From the NCBI GenBank assembly GCA_014904985.1, contig MU128927.1, positions 287,759 through 351,758 on the forward strand: a DNA stretch of 64,000 bases. Reading direction: 5' to 3'. Every line of letters starts with the position of its first letter. The first letter of the stretch is position 1. The translations under genes and the position numbers were made by a program. Positions 1 to 11,520 of this stretch are shown piece after piece. This stretch comes from Hydnum rufescens UP504. Taxonomy: Eukaryota > Basidiomycota > Agaricomycetes > Cantharellales > Hydnaceae. The notes beneath the pieces are model-generated. The model saw nothing but the letters and a program-made list of their open reading frames with translations. It was not told where the DNA came from and did no database searches.

Positions 1-567
1 CGTGCAGGTTCAAGTGCTCGTATTCATCATCGAACACGCTATGCGTGTTTAAACCACAGACGATAGCGGGGGCGATGGATTCTCACCCGTCTCTGATGAT
101 CTCTGGTCAATGCTCAGAGGGGATTTCCATGGAAGGCTCCTCAGGTGATGAAAATCGCGAGGGGATTTTCCATGTTGAACCCTACCCAAGGGATCAGCGA
201 AATATATATATTCGGAGAACCGAATGAGATTGCTTGCTTTCTTGGGGTGCATCCACGATTTGTTGGGGTGATGCGATCCAGGATGAGGAAGAATACTGCG
301 TAGGATAGACGAAGATTTAGTTGTAAGAAGCCCAAACAGCAGAATGCTTACACCGTGTGACGCCAGAGTGTTCAGGCCTGGACAAGGTCTCTGGATGTCA
401 CGAGGACTAGGCGGTATGTAGGAATGTTCTGTATCATTAACCAATTTAGCGGACGCGTTCTGAAGGGGCCCGGGAGGAGGGAGTGCGCCAGCATGCGGAT
501 TCGAACGAGCAAAGACGTCCATTTGCTCGTCTGTCATACCGACGAGAGTGATACGCAGGAAAGGCAT
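1..567 (-). pseudogene. Heme-thiolate peroxidase (unspecific peroxygenase / chloroperoxidase family), partial and frameshifted
   Basis: These enzymes are secreted heme-thiolate oxidases that use peroxide; the proximal heme ligand is the Cys of a PCP motif. Reading leftwards from an ATG at 567, the frame shows a KLVNDTEHSYIPPSP stretch and then RPCPGLNTLASHG, which matches the family's heme-ligand signature. A donor GTAAGC follows at 346-351. Further left are a GFNMENPLAIFIT block (about 140-190) and an AIVCGLNTHSVF block (about 30-70), both typical of the family. The last block lies in a different frame from the ENPSPP just before it, so at least one frameshift is present. The window edge cuts the gene before the acid-base region. 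The start is uncertain: no clear signal peptide follows the ATG at 567, and the frame stays open upstream to 681. It could be a live gene with introns I misread, but decay is more likely. Confidence 0.6.
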
Positions 568-1837
568 GGGCCAGAGAGTAAAGGGACACGACACTGACGA
601 GCAGATGACGGTGCATTGTACTAAGCTGCGGAGCGGGAAGTGACGACCAAAAGTCAAGCTAGAGCGCACGTATTTAATCATGAGACAGGCACCCCCATGG
701 GCCCATCCGCAGCGAGCAGGGAGAGAAGAGGGCGTGGAGAGAAGCCAAAATACCTATGGTACAGCGCTTGTAATGTTTAGCCTCGAAATTACCAACTTTC
801 TGATCGGTTCCATTTCCAATGATACCCACTTCAACACGAGGTGACTATTTTCAACACTGATCGAAGCGCTTCGTTTGAGCTCCGGACGGCGCTTCCGATG
901 GCAGAAAATAGCGCGCGATTATCCTTCAGCACCTACGATATAGTCTAATAATAAAATTATCACACCGTGCCACAAAGTTTCCATGTGAGAGAAACACTAG
1001 ACACCAATAGTTACGATGGGATACTTCGAAGCTGGGTCAGAGAACCAATTTGAAGATGCAGCGGCGCGACAGATATCACCTACAGAACATCGCGGGAGAG
1101 TCTATCATTTAGACACATGCGGTATGTCCCCAAAGGCAAATAAAGAGAAAAGCGATCACCACAGCTTGGGAAAAGAGGTCCAGGTGGATACCAGAGGGAA
1201 TTGAAAGTAAGAGAAGGCGTCCATCATCAATCGGGCCAGTGCGGTTCAGAAAAATCAGAGCGGGAGAGCAGGGTTCGCCCAGATTGTTTTGCGCGTGCCC
1301 AAGGACGACAGAATCGTGGGACGGTAATCGGACCGGCAGGCTCAATGGTGGGGAATATGTCACCAAAGTCCCATATTTAGGCTTGGTCGCCAAAAGTGAC
1401 GACCGTCACCGCCGATAGGGCACAAGTTATCGGTCCCTGGCAGTGCATGGATCCCAAAAACTTGCTGTTGTTCTAGCAATCTATTCTGATGTCCTGCACT
1501 CTTTGAACTTGGATAATAACTCATCATGCCAGTGCCTCTACAAGGAGGGATCTGGGCATGAGTCTACCAAAATTTCAGCAAAACCAATGCTCTGAATATA
1601 TCAGTAGATACCGGGTTCAAGGAGTTTCAGGCATATATCCTCCCTAGTTCACGGTCCCCATTATATCACTCTTGAGTCCAAAGGCAAAACGACGGAAGAA
1701 TGGCGGTTAGCGAATGGAGGAATGACGAGTTGGCTCGAGCTAAGCGACAGACGTCACGCTCCGTGAGCGTGACGGCTGCTATTTAAAATGCATTCATTAC
1801 AGCGTACTGAACACTGGCTACAGAAGTCACCACGGTG
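568..1837. other. Intergenic; no gene recognised
   Basis: Only short ORFs without recognisable motifs occur here. The right part is the 3' flank of CDH1 and the left part is the 5' flank of the peroxidase fragment. I see no RNA gene or clear repeat. Confidence 0.5.
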
Positions 1838-3814
1838 TCATCGTATTCGGCCCACTACGTGTTCCAGGGTCTCTTGCTTCACGTCTTTTCGCTCTGGCAA
1901 AGCAGCCCAAAATCGCAGTGTTTCGTCACCCGCACCGGTGACAATAGTCCGACCATCTGGACTCATCGCCAAATACAGCACCCGATGCGTGTGCCCCGAA
2001 AAAGTTGCAGTCTGGTCAAGCGAGGGATAACGCTGAGGACTCTGATGAGTTCAATCACGGCGATGCTTCATGGTGCTCACGACACACCCATATACAGATT
2101 TGATTCTGCGTCTGCGTGGAGGAGAATCCATGCGTTGAAACAATTTCATTTGAGTTGAGAGACCAAATCAAGTTGCAGACCTGCATTCATCTTGTGAGCT
2201 CCATACTCGCCATTCCAGACAAATCCTTACCTGGGATCCGGTGTCGAGCTCGCTGATCTTAGTTCCAGTTCCAGTGTTCCAGAATCGGAGTTTCTTGTCC
2301 TGCGTCCCTCCCCCACTGCCAAGAATGCCTACATTATGGGGGCTCCACGCAATCGCTTTCACGGCACCAGTGTGTTCATGAAACTTGTGTAAGGCTGCTG
2401 TAGAGTTGGGCTGGCCACTCTGGGATGTGGAATCCGCAGTAGAACTGGATGTCTTCCTCTCGTCCCATACGAATAGTTTGTTATCGTTCCCTCCACTTGC
2501 AAGCAATGACGGTTGCAAGCTACTGAACTTCAACCCGCAAACTTCTTGCCTACAGCCAATTGATCAGGTAGCGCCCTAGACTTTATCTGGGATCCACATA
2601 CTTGTGACCATTAAATTCCCGGAAGCCATTCTCGAAAGCCCGAGTGTCGCATAGTCGAATGGTGTGATCTTTTGACCCAGAGGCTAAGGTATGCCCAGAC
2701 CAGGAGAGGGATCCCACTCGATGCCCATGCTTAACCATGGTGCGAATTTTCGTACATGTGTTCGCGTCCCAGATATGAACAAAACCTCGGCGAGTGCCAA
2801 TGGCCAGCGTAGAACCCTGGGAAAATGGTGAGAGGATGGGTATCTATGCAAGGCAAAATGAAAAACTCACATGTTGAACCCAGTTTAAAGCAGTGATGGA
2901 ATCATCTTCTTGAGTTAAATCTGTCAGTTTGGTGACCTGGGATGTTTCGGCGGACCACAAGTAGACACATGAGGCAAGTCCGACACCGAGAATATTAGTG
3001 TCTGACCAGTCCACGAGATTCAGGTAGAAATCATCCTAAACGAGCTCGCACTAAGCGGTCTACATGTGCATTAGGCCAAGAAAATAAGGGACGCACCGCA
3101 AGCTCTGGTGCATCAAGAACTTTGTAGGGTGTTTTTCCCACCACGCGAACAGGTCGTTGCGGGCTGGTCAGGAGTCGTTGACTCGAATTTCGCAAGGGAC
3201 TCGTTGAGTACACCTCGTGGGAAGGACTGTCGAGTCCAGGGCGATTAACGCTTGATGGGTGAGAACCAGAGGCGCCGGGACTCGAGTAATTGAATAATCG
3301 TCGCTTGGTGGGTGTCTGTGGAGGAGTACCTGCGGTGTTCGGTGGTGGGATGCTCGGCTCAGAATCAGGGAACAGTTCACTGGCCAAAAGACTTTTGTAC
3401 GTTTGATTGGCCTGATCTGAGGTTTCGGATCAGCCTACAGGTCCCCAAAATCAGACGAATCAGAATACTGACCCTGTTGGGCATCTGAATCACAAGGAAT
3501 AACAGTGCGAACTCGTGTGTTTGAGTTCAACAGTGGTCCTGAGCCATCCGTGATACGGTTATATGCAGCTCGCATGTCAGCTGTCGAGGTTTTGGGAATA
3601 AAACTTGGGTAATGATGTTGAGATAGGGTGGTCATAATTTAACGTCGTCGGCTTACCGGTCTGGTAAGTCTGTACTAGCAGGACGCTTCATACTCGGAGT
3701 GTTAACACTATCAAATACTGAGTCTTGGTCCTTGGGAGCCTCTGCATCATCGTCCGATTCCGCCTCGTCGCCATCCTGCAGGCGATTCGAGAAGGTGGGC
3801 AAAAACCGGGCCAT
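1838..3814 (-). CDS. CDH1: Fizzy-related / Cdh1 activator of the anaphase-promoting complex
   Basis: Cdh1 is the WD40 co-activator that recruits D-box and KEN-box substrates to APC/C in late mitosis and G1. I read eight exons: 3657-3814, 3473-3603, 3097-3416, 2871-3035, 2602-2816, 2231-2549, 2088-2180 and 1838-2041. They total 1605 nt, giving 534 residues, the usual Cdh1 size. Splicing exon 1 to exon 2 creates a DRFIP C-box; later come [19 protein letters not shown] (the hinge into the propeller) and WD repeats such as [14 protein letters not shown] and [14 protein letters not shown]. The protein ends in Ile-Arg, the C-terminal IR tail that docks on APC TPR subunits. The C-box plus the pre-WD linker favour Cdh1; Cdc20 is the alternative. 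It is transcribed away from DBF4 across a 1.38 kb divergent region holding a transposon-like repeat. The start chosen is the first Met in frame upstream of the C-box. Confidence 0.93.
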
Positions 3815-3929
3815 GGGCGAACAATATTTAGAGGCCTCAGCTTTGACTTGTCGTGCAACGGCGCGACTTGGCTCGGCTTGTATCCGATTCGTGACCCGAC
3901 TTCGAGCACGAGTCGCGGCAACACTAGTG

Positions 3930-4370
3930 CCACTGCAACACTTAGCACATACTCAGTACCCTACTCTATGTGTCAGCATGATCTCTCGGCGCCAGGAACA
4001 TACAATAGTGCTTCATGTATGGCGGATAGTCATTGCAACCCAGTCGATCTGCGGCTTGCCTTGTACGCACTCGAATCCTTTGCTTATGGACGTTATACGA
4101 CTGACAATCCAGCTTCAATTTTGTGCCCTATTTACAACTGTGTATGTATCATGAACTTTGAACTAGTCGACTCGGTGGCCCACGGTAGTTTTGTTCCTGA
4201 TCAATATGGCAAGCCTTACTGACGAGGCTTAGGTTTCATCCAGTAATCCGATATCCTTGAGCCACCGCTACACCCCCGGCTCGCTTTCTTCATCCCCATA
4301 ATCCGCCGAACCCTTATCGCTCTCATAATTACACCGACGGTCCCAGGGGCAGGGCCAAGGGACACTTCGC
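3930..4370 (+). repeat. Dispersed repeat, copy 1 (partner at 40065-40505, inverted)
   Basis: This segment matches the reverse complement of 40065-40505. In both copies one frame of about 92 codons is open and encodes related peptides (STYSVPYSMCQHDLS versus STYSVPNSICQHDLS, ending ...GKPY and ...FKPY). Similarity continues past the ORF stop for roughly 150 bp. This copy keeps CpG sites that are TpG or CpA in the partner. I do not recognise the encoded peptide; a transposon fragment is the simplest reading. It sits in the shared upstream region of CDH1 and DBF4. Ends are approximate. Confidence 0.7.
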
Positions 4371-5193
4371 AAGAACATTGCGCCAGGTTACGCTCAAGGT
4401 TTGCCCATCGCACACCCCTCGCTCGCTCCAATCTTCCTAGACGACTAGAGTCAACGTGGCGAAACCAGGACTCGTTCTTCAATGGTCGCGAAGCCATCAT
4501 CGAGTCCCTCACTAGACAATGGGAGAAGGAAATGAACTAAGACTGGGGAACAGTAGCATGTCCTAAACTAAGCACGTGGTTAGGATATCGCGTCCTCCCC
4601 TATTTGGTATTGGTCTGGATGCTTGTCGATCTACCTGGTGTGACCATAGTGCGGATTCGTCGCTATTCGTTCCCCATGGATCTGACGTGTTTCGTCACGT
4701 GATATTGCTAAGTCCTAAGTCGCCCCCAGTGATCAAGGAGTTATTTCTATTTCTCACACCAAATCGGCGATAGTAACATATGCACTATTGGGAGACACAC
4801 CATCGGACTTGGACATGATGGGGGATTCTGTTATTTATAACGGGTCACGGATTGTGTCAGTACATAGAATTCTATGATTATCAGCCTAGAGGCGGGCAAG
4901 CAGTGGACACTACTATCCTAGTTTCACAGCTTCGCTCACAAATTCTTATGAGGCCTTGAAAGTAGTTTGCCAGTTAGCGACCCCCAGTGGAGGGGTTCGG
5001 GTCATACTGAATGGATTGGTTCGGTGCACTTTTTCTTAGTTAATGCTAACCTCTGATGTGTGACGGCCCAGAGGATTTGGTTTTGAGTTCTTGTCTGTGA
5101 GTGAACATATGATCTAACTTGTTTGGATGTGATTGTTGTGACGGTAAATAGGATGTCACGCCGTGTCACAGCGCGAGAGAGTCGCTCCCTTTG
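4371..5193. other. Intergenic, DBF4 upstream region
   Basis: No convincing ORF. This is the proximal upstream region of DBF4 (ATG at 5194). I see no TATA box or clear G1/S promoter element close to the start. Confidence 0.45.
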
Positions 5194-7884
5194 ATGTCCT
5201 CTGTCCCCGCGACGCCTCGACGACAGGCCCTCATCAACCGCCAGACACACGCCCTTTATCCAACCGCTCTACCCGCCCCTGAGAAATCCCCTTCCATCCG
5301 CTCAGCGCAACGCCATCAGCGCACTCTCACACAGCGTCCGACACTTATCCACAAACAATCCCATCCGCCAATCAAGACACCTACATCCTCTGTTTTGCAT
5401 GTCCCTGATATAACCGCCACCGCTCCAGCTCGTGTCCCTGTCCCCAAACGTTCGCGCGATGACCAAGGCAACGACGATGACGACGACGGTCATTTTCACC
5501 CCGCTCGCGCCAATCCATCCTGGCCTTCTAATCGTCTTGGAACAGTCAGTGCTGCCCAGTGCCTGCCCAGAAGCATCCTCGGCCTCAAGTACATTCGCAC
5601 GAACAACCTGAACGGCTGGCTAAGAAAGCTAAACTTGAAGAGCGTGTCGAAGAACGGCTACGTCAGGAAGAACGTTTCAAGGACAAATACACGCGCGCAT
5701 TCCCCGGCTTCAAGTTCTATTTTGACTCTCTGGACGCCTCAGTCAAGCACTCTTTCTCATCCCGTGTACAACAGCTCGGAGCTGTAAGCATTTCACTTCA
5801 CCGGCCCTGTTTTCGTCCTGTGATTGAATGTGTGCTCTTCTCTGTCTTTATTTTCCTTTTCTTTCCCGATCTACAGAGAATCGAGGACTTTTTTTCGGCA
5901 TCGGTCACACACTTCATTAGCAATAAGCAAATCCCATCCGTAGAGGACATCGCCGCCCTTGAAAACAAGGAAAATGCCCCAGCTTCGACTACAACTAGTG
6001 CCGTAACATTGACAACAGCAGCCTCTAATTTCCTCCCCCCTCGACCAGTACCCCACCGTAATTCACAACATGCTACTGTAGCCCCACCTCCGTTGCGAAG
6101 CCCGATCAAACTTCGTCCCAGCGGCGCGACCGCCCCCAAGTACGATGCCCTCGTTGCTAAAGCTGTTCATTTTCAGATGAAGATTTGGGATGAAAAGAGT
6201 GAGTAATTACGCTCCGTTCAGGACGCGTAGTTTGCTAATTATTCCTCTTAAACACCTTGATCGGTTTTAACTACTTCCTTAGAGCTCGATAACATTCTTA
6301 GCCGTCTTCTCCCGTCTGCGCCAACCATTCATCCTCATTCCAAATTCGCCCCTCCTTCACTATTTCCTGCCCCAGCCTCCGTATCCACTCACACCAATCC
6401 AGGAATCACCGTTGGTGCGGCTGTACCCACGCTGTCCTACCTTCTTCAAACCGAGCGTAACTCTGGGCTCACCCTCGAGCGAGACCCTACAGCCCTCCGG
6501 CGAGACTACAAGTACTTCGGCCAGAACTCTTACTGGGTTCTTATCGAGGACATCGATGGTACCCATGCGCCTATTGCTGTCAAGGACTATGGACGCTGGA
6601 GACCCAAACGCGCCATGAATAAAGCAACTAGGAAAAAGAAGAGGCACTCCACAAAATACCGAACAGTAGGGGGCTTCCTAGATGAACATGGGGCAACCAG
6701 CGAATTTAGTGAAGAAGAGGATCACGATACGCCATGGCCCAAACTGCGTGACGCCCGTGGAAAGGCCAAACCTGACTGGGCGGAGGGAAAATTAGGCTCG
6801 TTGGATGAAGCCGACTCGCACAACGAATCGATGGACGATGACCGGGAGCCTCAAGAGCACTCACGGGATATGGATAATCAAGAGGATTTCCAGGACGGGG
6901 AGGATGCGGTTGTGTTTGACTTTAGTCGCGAGCGTGATGAAGACAGTAATGCCGAAGACCAGGATGTACTGGACGCATCCAGCAAGGCCCAGGTCCTGCG
7001 GCGCACTGCATCTCTGCATGATTTTGGTCGATCCACTCTCGGCGCCGGGAAGAGCACTAAATCAGCACTTGAGCGAGAAGACAGGGAATATGTCGCGGCG
7101 TCTGGGAACAGCGTGGTCATTACGTCCCATATCAACAGCACTACTTCGTTCGCCACGCATCTTGACGGGACAGGGAGTGGACTCGGAGGTATCGGAAGGG
7201 CTGTCGGTGCCGGGCGATTGCTCAATAAGCGTCTTCATCAACAAGTGCTCACGCATCGCACGCTCAAAGCTGCCGCTTCGGCAGGTGGTACCGGCGAAGA
7301 TGATGCATCTGTGTCTTTGCGACCGCACGTCTTGCGGAAGAGCAAGAGCACGAATACTCTTCGACCCAAGACAACGGCACGGCTTCCTCGACGCGAAGAG
7401 GTGAAAAAACCTGGTTATTGTGAAAATTGTCGTGTTAGATTCGATGATTTCGGCAAGGTATGATGGTGTTTTCCCAGTTTTTTCCATGAGACTGACAGGT
7501 CTATAGCACGTGTCTGGGAAGAAACACCAGAAATTCTCGAACGATGACGAAAATTTCTGGCAGTTAGACGAGATCCTCGGACGATTGGGTCGTAAGACGC
7601 TCGAACAAGTTGAGGAGGAAGAGCACACATGGTTGTCTGAAGGTCTGCGACGGCTTCACTCCGAGTCCACGGCGATGGAGGACGATGGCCCACATGACGA
7701 CCAAGAGCAGGAGCAGCAGGAGTTCGCTGATCAAGATGATTACAACAGGGAGGCTGAAGAAGCAGCAAGCGAACAAGGTGGTTCAGTGTTCGATGTGTCA
7801 GGGGAGGATGATGGCGCGATGATGACTCCGCGGCCTCATGAGACTCATGATCACACAGAGTGGATCGACCTCTATGATTATTGA
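5194..7884 (+). CDS. DBF4: Dbf4/Dfp1-type regulatory subunit of Cdc7 kinase
   Basis: Dbf4 binds and activates Cdc7, and the kinase phosphorylates MCM subunits to fire licensed origins. Proposed exons are 5194-5488, 5560-5783, 5877-6198, 6283-7457 and 7507-7884, 2394 nt and 797 residues. The N-motif/BRCT-like region is visible around FYFDSLD...QQLGARIEDFFSASVTHFIS. A central motif M candidate is YFGQNSYWVLIEDIDG. The C-terminal zinc finger reads YCENC, then 9 residues, His, 5 residues, His, and continues KFSNDDENFWQLD, as in the Dbf4 family; the intron at 7458-7506 falls inside this finger. An acidic, low-complexity region lies between motifs M and C. Intron 1 is the weakest part of the model, chosen to restore frame. 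The ORF could also be read from TTG at 5191, but ATG at 5194 is used. Its partner Cdc7 is not in the window. Confidence 0.9.
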
Positions 7885-8736
7885 CGTTGCTTCAGCTATG
7901 CCTAAGCCAGCCCCATGCCTCCCTCTCTTCAGTTTCATTCCGTGCGTTTATCTCGATAAACATGCGCAGCTAAATATTTCCCTTTGGAGGGTTGTTTTTC
8001 ATTGTTATTTTGATCATTTTCTTCTCCCGCATCGCAGGGTTTCATTTCACGTCATCCCACCGAATCGATCGCATTACATTCATCCATGCTTCCGTCACCC
8101 CTCTCTCATCACACAGAATACACGCAAGCTCCAATGTTAAAAGAGTCATAGCAAATCATTCCAAGTCACAATATGTGTATATATTTCAATCTGCACATCG
8201 AACTATTTCCCTCAATAAGGGTGTTATCGTCATGTTCTCTTTTAATTCCGTATGGCATTGTGATGGTGGATTAGCAGGGGCCACAAATTTTTTTCGCTCA
8301 TCTTACTCTAGCTCTTTTTTAAAGGGAATAAAAAAAACGGAGGGGGGGGATTGAGGTTCGCGACCCCACCGAGCACTTAGCAAAAAAGTTCTGGAATAAC
8401 GTGAACTCCCCCTCTCCCACTTTCATGTTGCTCAGAATCTGGGAATCAGGCATTTTAGATTGCAAAATAGGGAAAGGGGGCCCGTGAATTGTCATTAAAC
8501 AGTCTAACTATAAGGAACACTGGGTAAAAAGGGAAAAGAACGGGAGGGGGTCTAATGCAAGGAAGGCAGATGCGATGAGCGATGGTGGTGAGAGAAATTG
8601 AGGGTTTTATTGTCCTTTCGAGATGGTAACGTCCATGTAGGGATGCATAAGAAAAGGAAGACGCGCTGCTGTAGTGAAGAGTTTTTCGTCGGATTGCTCA
8701 TGGCCGTTAGTGCCGCACCGTTCTGCACGGAGGTCT
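7885..8736. other. Convergent intergenic region between DBF4 and the GPI-protein gene
   Basis: Both flanking genes end here, so this should hold two 3' UTRs. It is AT-rich with T and A runs (8288-8340) and short ORFs only. Nothing else is recognised. Confidence 0.5.
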
Positions 8737-10313
8737 TCACAGGGCAATGATGGCGGCCCCAAGACCTGCCATGAGGCTCATGGCGAGGGTGACGAACACA
8801 CCAGTTCCGGCAGCGTAGAATGGCGAGAGTGAACCACGGAGAGAACCAGCGGCATTGGAAGGCGCCGATGTGGATACGGAAGAGGATCCAGAGGCGGTGG
8901 GCCTGGTTGTGGGCTTGCCGGTGCCGGTGCTTGTGCCATGAATGCCTGTACCTGTAGCGGTAGGAGACGAACTGCTGCCCGAAGCAGTGCCCTCCGCAGC
9001 GTACAAGAGAGACGAGGTGAACGTTACGCAGTTAGACGTTTGGGGAACCTGGGGTGTGTATGCGGAAGGTAGGTTAATATCGAAGGAGATAGATATGATG
9101 ACAAGAGGGGTGGAGACTGACTTTTGGAGTGTATGGGATGCTGGTGATAGGACCGAGAGACTCGGGAGGTTGCGTATAGGTGTGTACGGCGCCCGCAGAA
9201 TCGGTGTAAATTCCTGGTGGGTCCTGGTTCTCGCTGTCACACACGGTGTACTCATTGGGGGCATACTACGACGTTTTCCATGAGTCAAGAAAAAGAATTT
9301 GGAAAGAGAGGTGCGCACACTAGCTGGGGCGACGTAGTTGCAGCCGATGCGATCAAAGAGGTTGTTGCAGTACTGGGCGGAACCACCGACGGCTGGATCA
9401 CACGCCTTGAAGCAGAACTGACCGGAACCTGTCCCAGAAACAATGCATCAGAGGAGGAGCCATGTATCCACGCGTCGAGTGATCTTACCCATGAAGCTGT
9501 CATGAAATGATAATGATGATGAGGGTGACGGAGCCACAAGGAGAACCGGGGACTTGGACTCACTTGTGCCACTGGATGACCTGTTGGTAGGAACCGTTGT
9601 TGCCGTTGTTACTCGGGAACGCGTTAGTATATACGAGAGCACCTAGAGGATTTCCTCGCTAAAGAGGGCCGTGTCAACACAGTCACCGAGAAGGGTGAAA
9701 TCACTCGCCTCATCAGCACCATGGGGATCCATCTCGCCTCCCCCATCATCAGCTGTGAGGTCGATATTGACTTGGTTGAGTAGCCCGGTGACTTGGATGT
9801 ACGCAGGGGCCTTGAGGAACTGCACCGCGGTGAGAGTCCCAGCGGGCATGATGCGGGAGCCGTGGCCGGGTTTGCTGCACCAGGCGACAGATTCGGCCTC
9901 TGTATCACCAATGGTAGAGTTGGGAATGGGTGGGCCCCAGACGCAGAAATCTATACATGCGGAGGGCGGTTAGGTGAGTGATGATGAAACGGGTAGAGTG
10001 TGGGACTTGCCATCAATACTGTTCACCAGGGCTGTCTGGCAAAGGGAGGTCGGTCCCTCGGTCGTACTGTTGCACAGGTTATAGCCAGACTGAGGGCCGC
10101 GCCCTGTGGTATCGGTGTCGACCTTATAGGGCTGTTTGTGGCACGAAGGAGAATTGTTAATATCGGGGCGATACACTGGAGAAGAAAAGTGAGAAAATCT
10201 AAACTAACAATCTGACTGTAAGGGTATATCCTCTGGGTGAGGGGAATGACCTGTGCGGCGGCGAGAGAGGCGGTGGTGAGGAATGTAACGACAAAATGAG
10301 CGTGAGGAGACAT
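8737..10313 (-). CDS. Secreted, probably GPI-anchored basidiomycete protein
   Basis: Function unknown. Eight exons are proposed: 10217-10313, 10011-10175, 9709-9950, 9564-9658, 9489-9496, 9334-9428, 9122-9265 and 8737-9048, 1158 nt and 385 residues. A signal peptide is clear at the N-terminus (FVVTFLTTASLAAAQ). The middle is Cys-rich with DFCVWGPP, DPHGADE-RGNPLG, FCFKACDP and CDSENQDPPGIYT blocks. The C-terminus has a Ser/Thr-rich stalk and then a hydrophobic tail (GTGVFVTLAMSLMAGLGAAIIAL region), as expected for GPI attachment. From memory the middle blocks resemble a conserved, functionally uncharacterised mushroom-fungus family. Two introns use GC donors (GCAAGT at 10005-10010, GCGAGT at 9703-9708), and exon 5 is only 8 nt. 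The donor at 9328-9333 (GTCGCC) is weak, so that junction is the least certain. Confidence 0.8.
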
Positions 10314-11520
10314 CTCTAGGCGGAAAAGGCCGAGATAAAGAGGTGAGGGTGGCGAGGAAAAACGCAAGGAAAGGGGAGAAGGAGAAGAAGAGATAAATGG
10401 GGGAAGAAAGGAAAATTGATCAAGAACGAGTTCTTGTAAGAAGGGGCCAGATCACGTGCCAACCCACCAATTAATTGCTCCCAAAATAGAGTGCATAAAG
10501 GAGAGCCACTGGAGGTACTAAGCCACTAATACTAACACTAGTTCATCAATAAAGCACAGGTACTCAAGTGCAAGGAGTGCAAGGAAGGGTGACCTTTGCA
10601 AGGCCTAGCCACTAGTACTGTACTCCGAGGGTCGAATCTCCAAGAGGTGGGTTCTCCACAGGATTACTCAACTCTCAAGTCTTTCTTAGTGGCTCTTCCC
10701 TGCAGATCCCCACTTCATCCATCGTGTACGTGTACGCAGTGTGTACGCCCGCATCCGTGTAAATTCTCCCTCGGGAATTGCCGGCTGAAAGTTGGATGGT
10801 GGGACTGAAAGCCTGCGGTTCTCAACAACAGACATCTCGTCACACAGATTGACTCAGATGGAAACCGTAGACTGATGCTGTGTATCGGATTTGCAATTGA
10901 TGCAAGCCAGACAGTGCTGGGAAATAATAAGATTGGGAGTGGCCAAACAACCTTGCTCAGTATGTCAGTGTCTTGGAGGGTGTACAGGCCAAAAAAACCC
11001 AGCCAGTTGCGCGGATGAACGCTATAGCTATGAACCGGTATCTGGGCCCCTGAAACCCAAGACGAATTTTTATTACCATAAAGGGAAATATCCCACGATG
11101 CGGGATTAGCCGTGACAACGCCTCAAACTTGGGCTCAAAATCCTGGAATTTGGGACCTAAGCCCTTGGTTAAAATTTGCCTGAAAATACCGGAACTGGGA
11201 TCCCGGCGTCTCGCAGGGATCTCGCTAAGATTTCCCTTCAAACTATTAGCACCATCGATAGTCTAAGTAGATTTTGAAGCTACGCTTGAAAGAAATGACC
11301 TGAGAACAGTTGAACTTACGCCAAGCGATACAGCCATGAAGTAAACGTAAATGACAAGAAAGTAGAAGACCGTGAGATTTAGGTAGGGGCAGGATATACT
11401 AGGATGTATGTCTTTGTTTACAGCACGTGATTGAAAAACAAGTGCCGGACTCAAAAAGGAGGGTTTGTTTGTCCTACTCTCATCCGTTCTCTCCTCAAAG
11501 TTTGAAGCACCATCTCCAGG
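10314..11520. other. Divergent intergenic region between the GPI-protein gene and CDC6
   Basis: Both neighbours start here and are transcribed apart. Only short ORFs without motifs are present. A B-box-like string (GGGTCGAATCTCC near 10628) lacks any tRNA fold around it. Confidence 0.5.
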
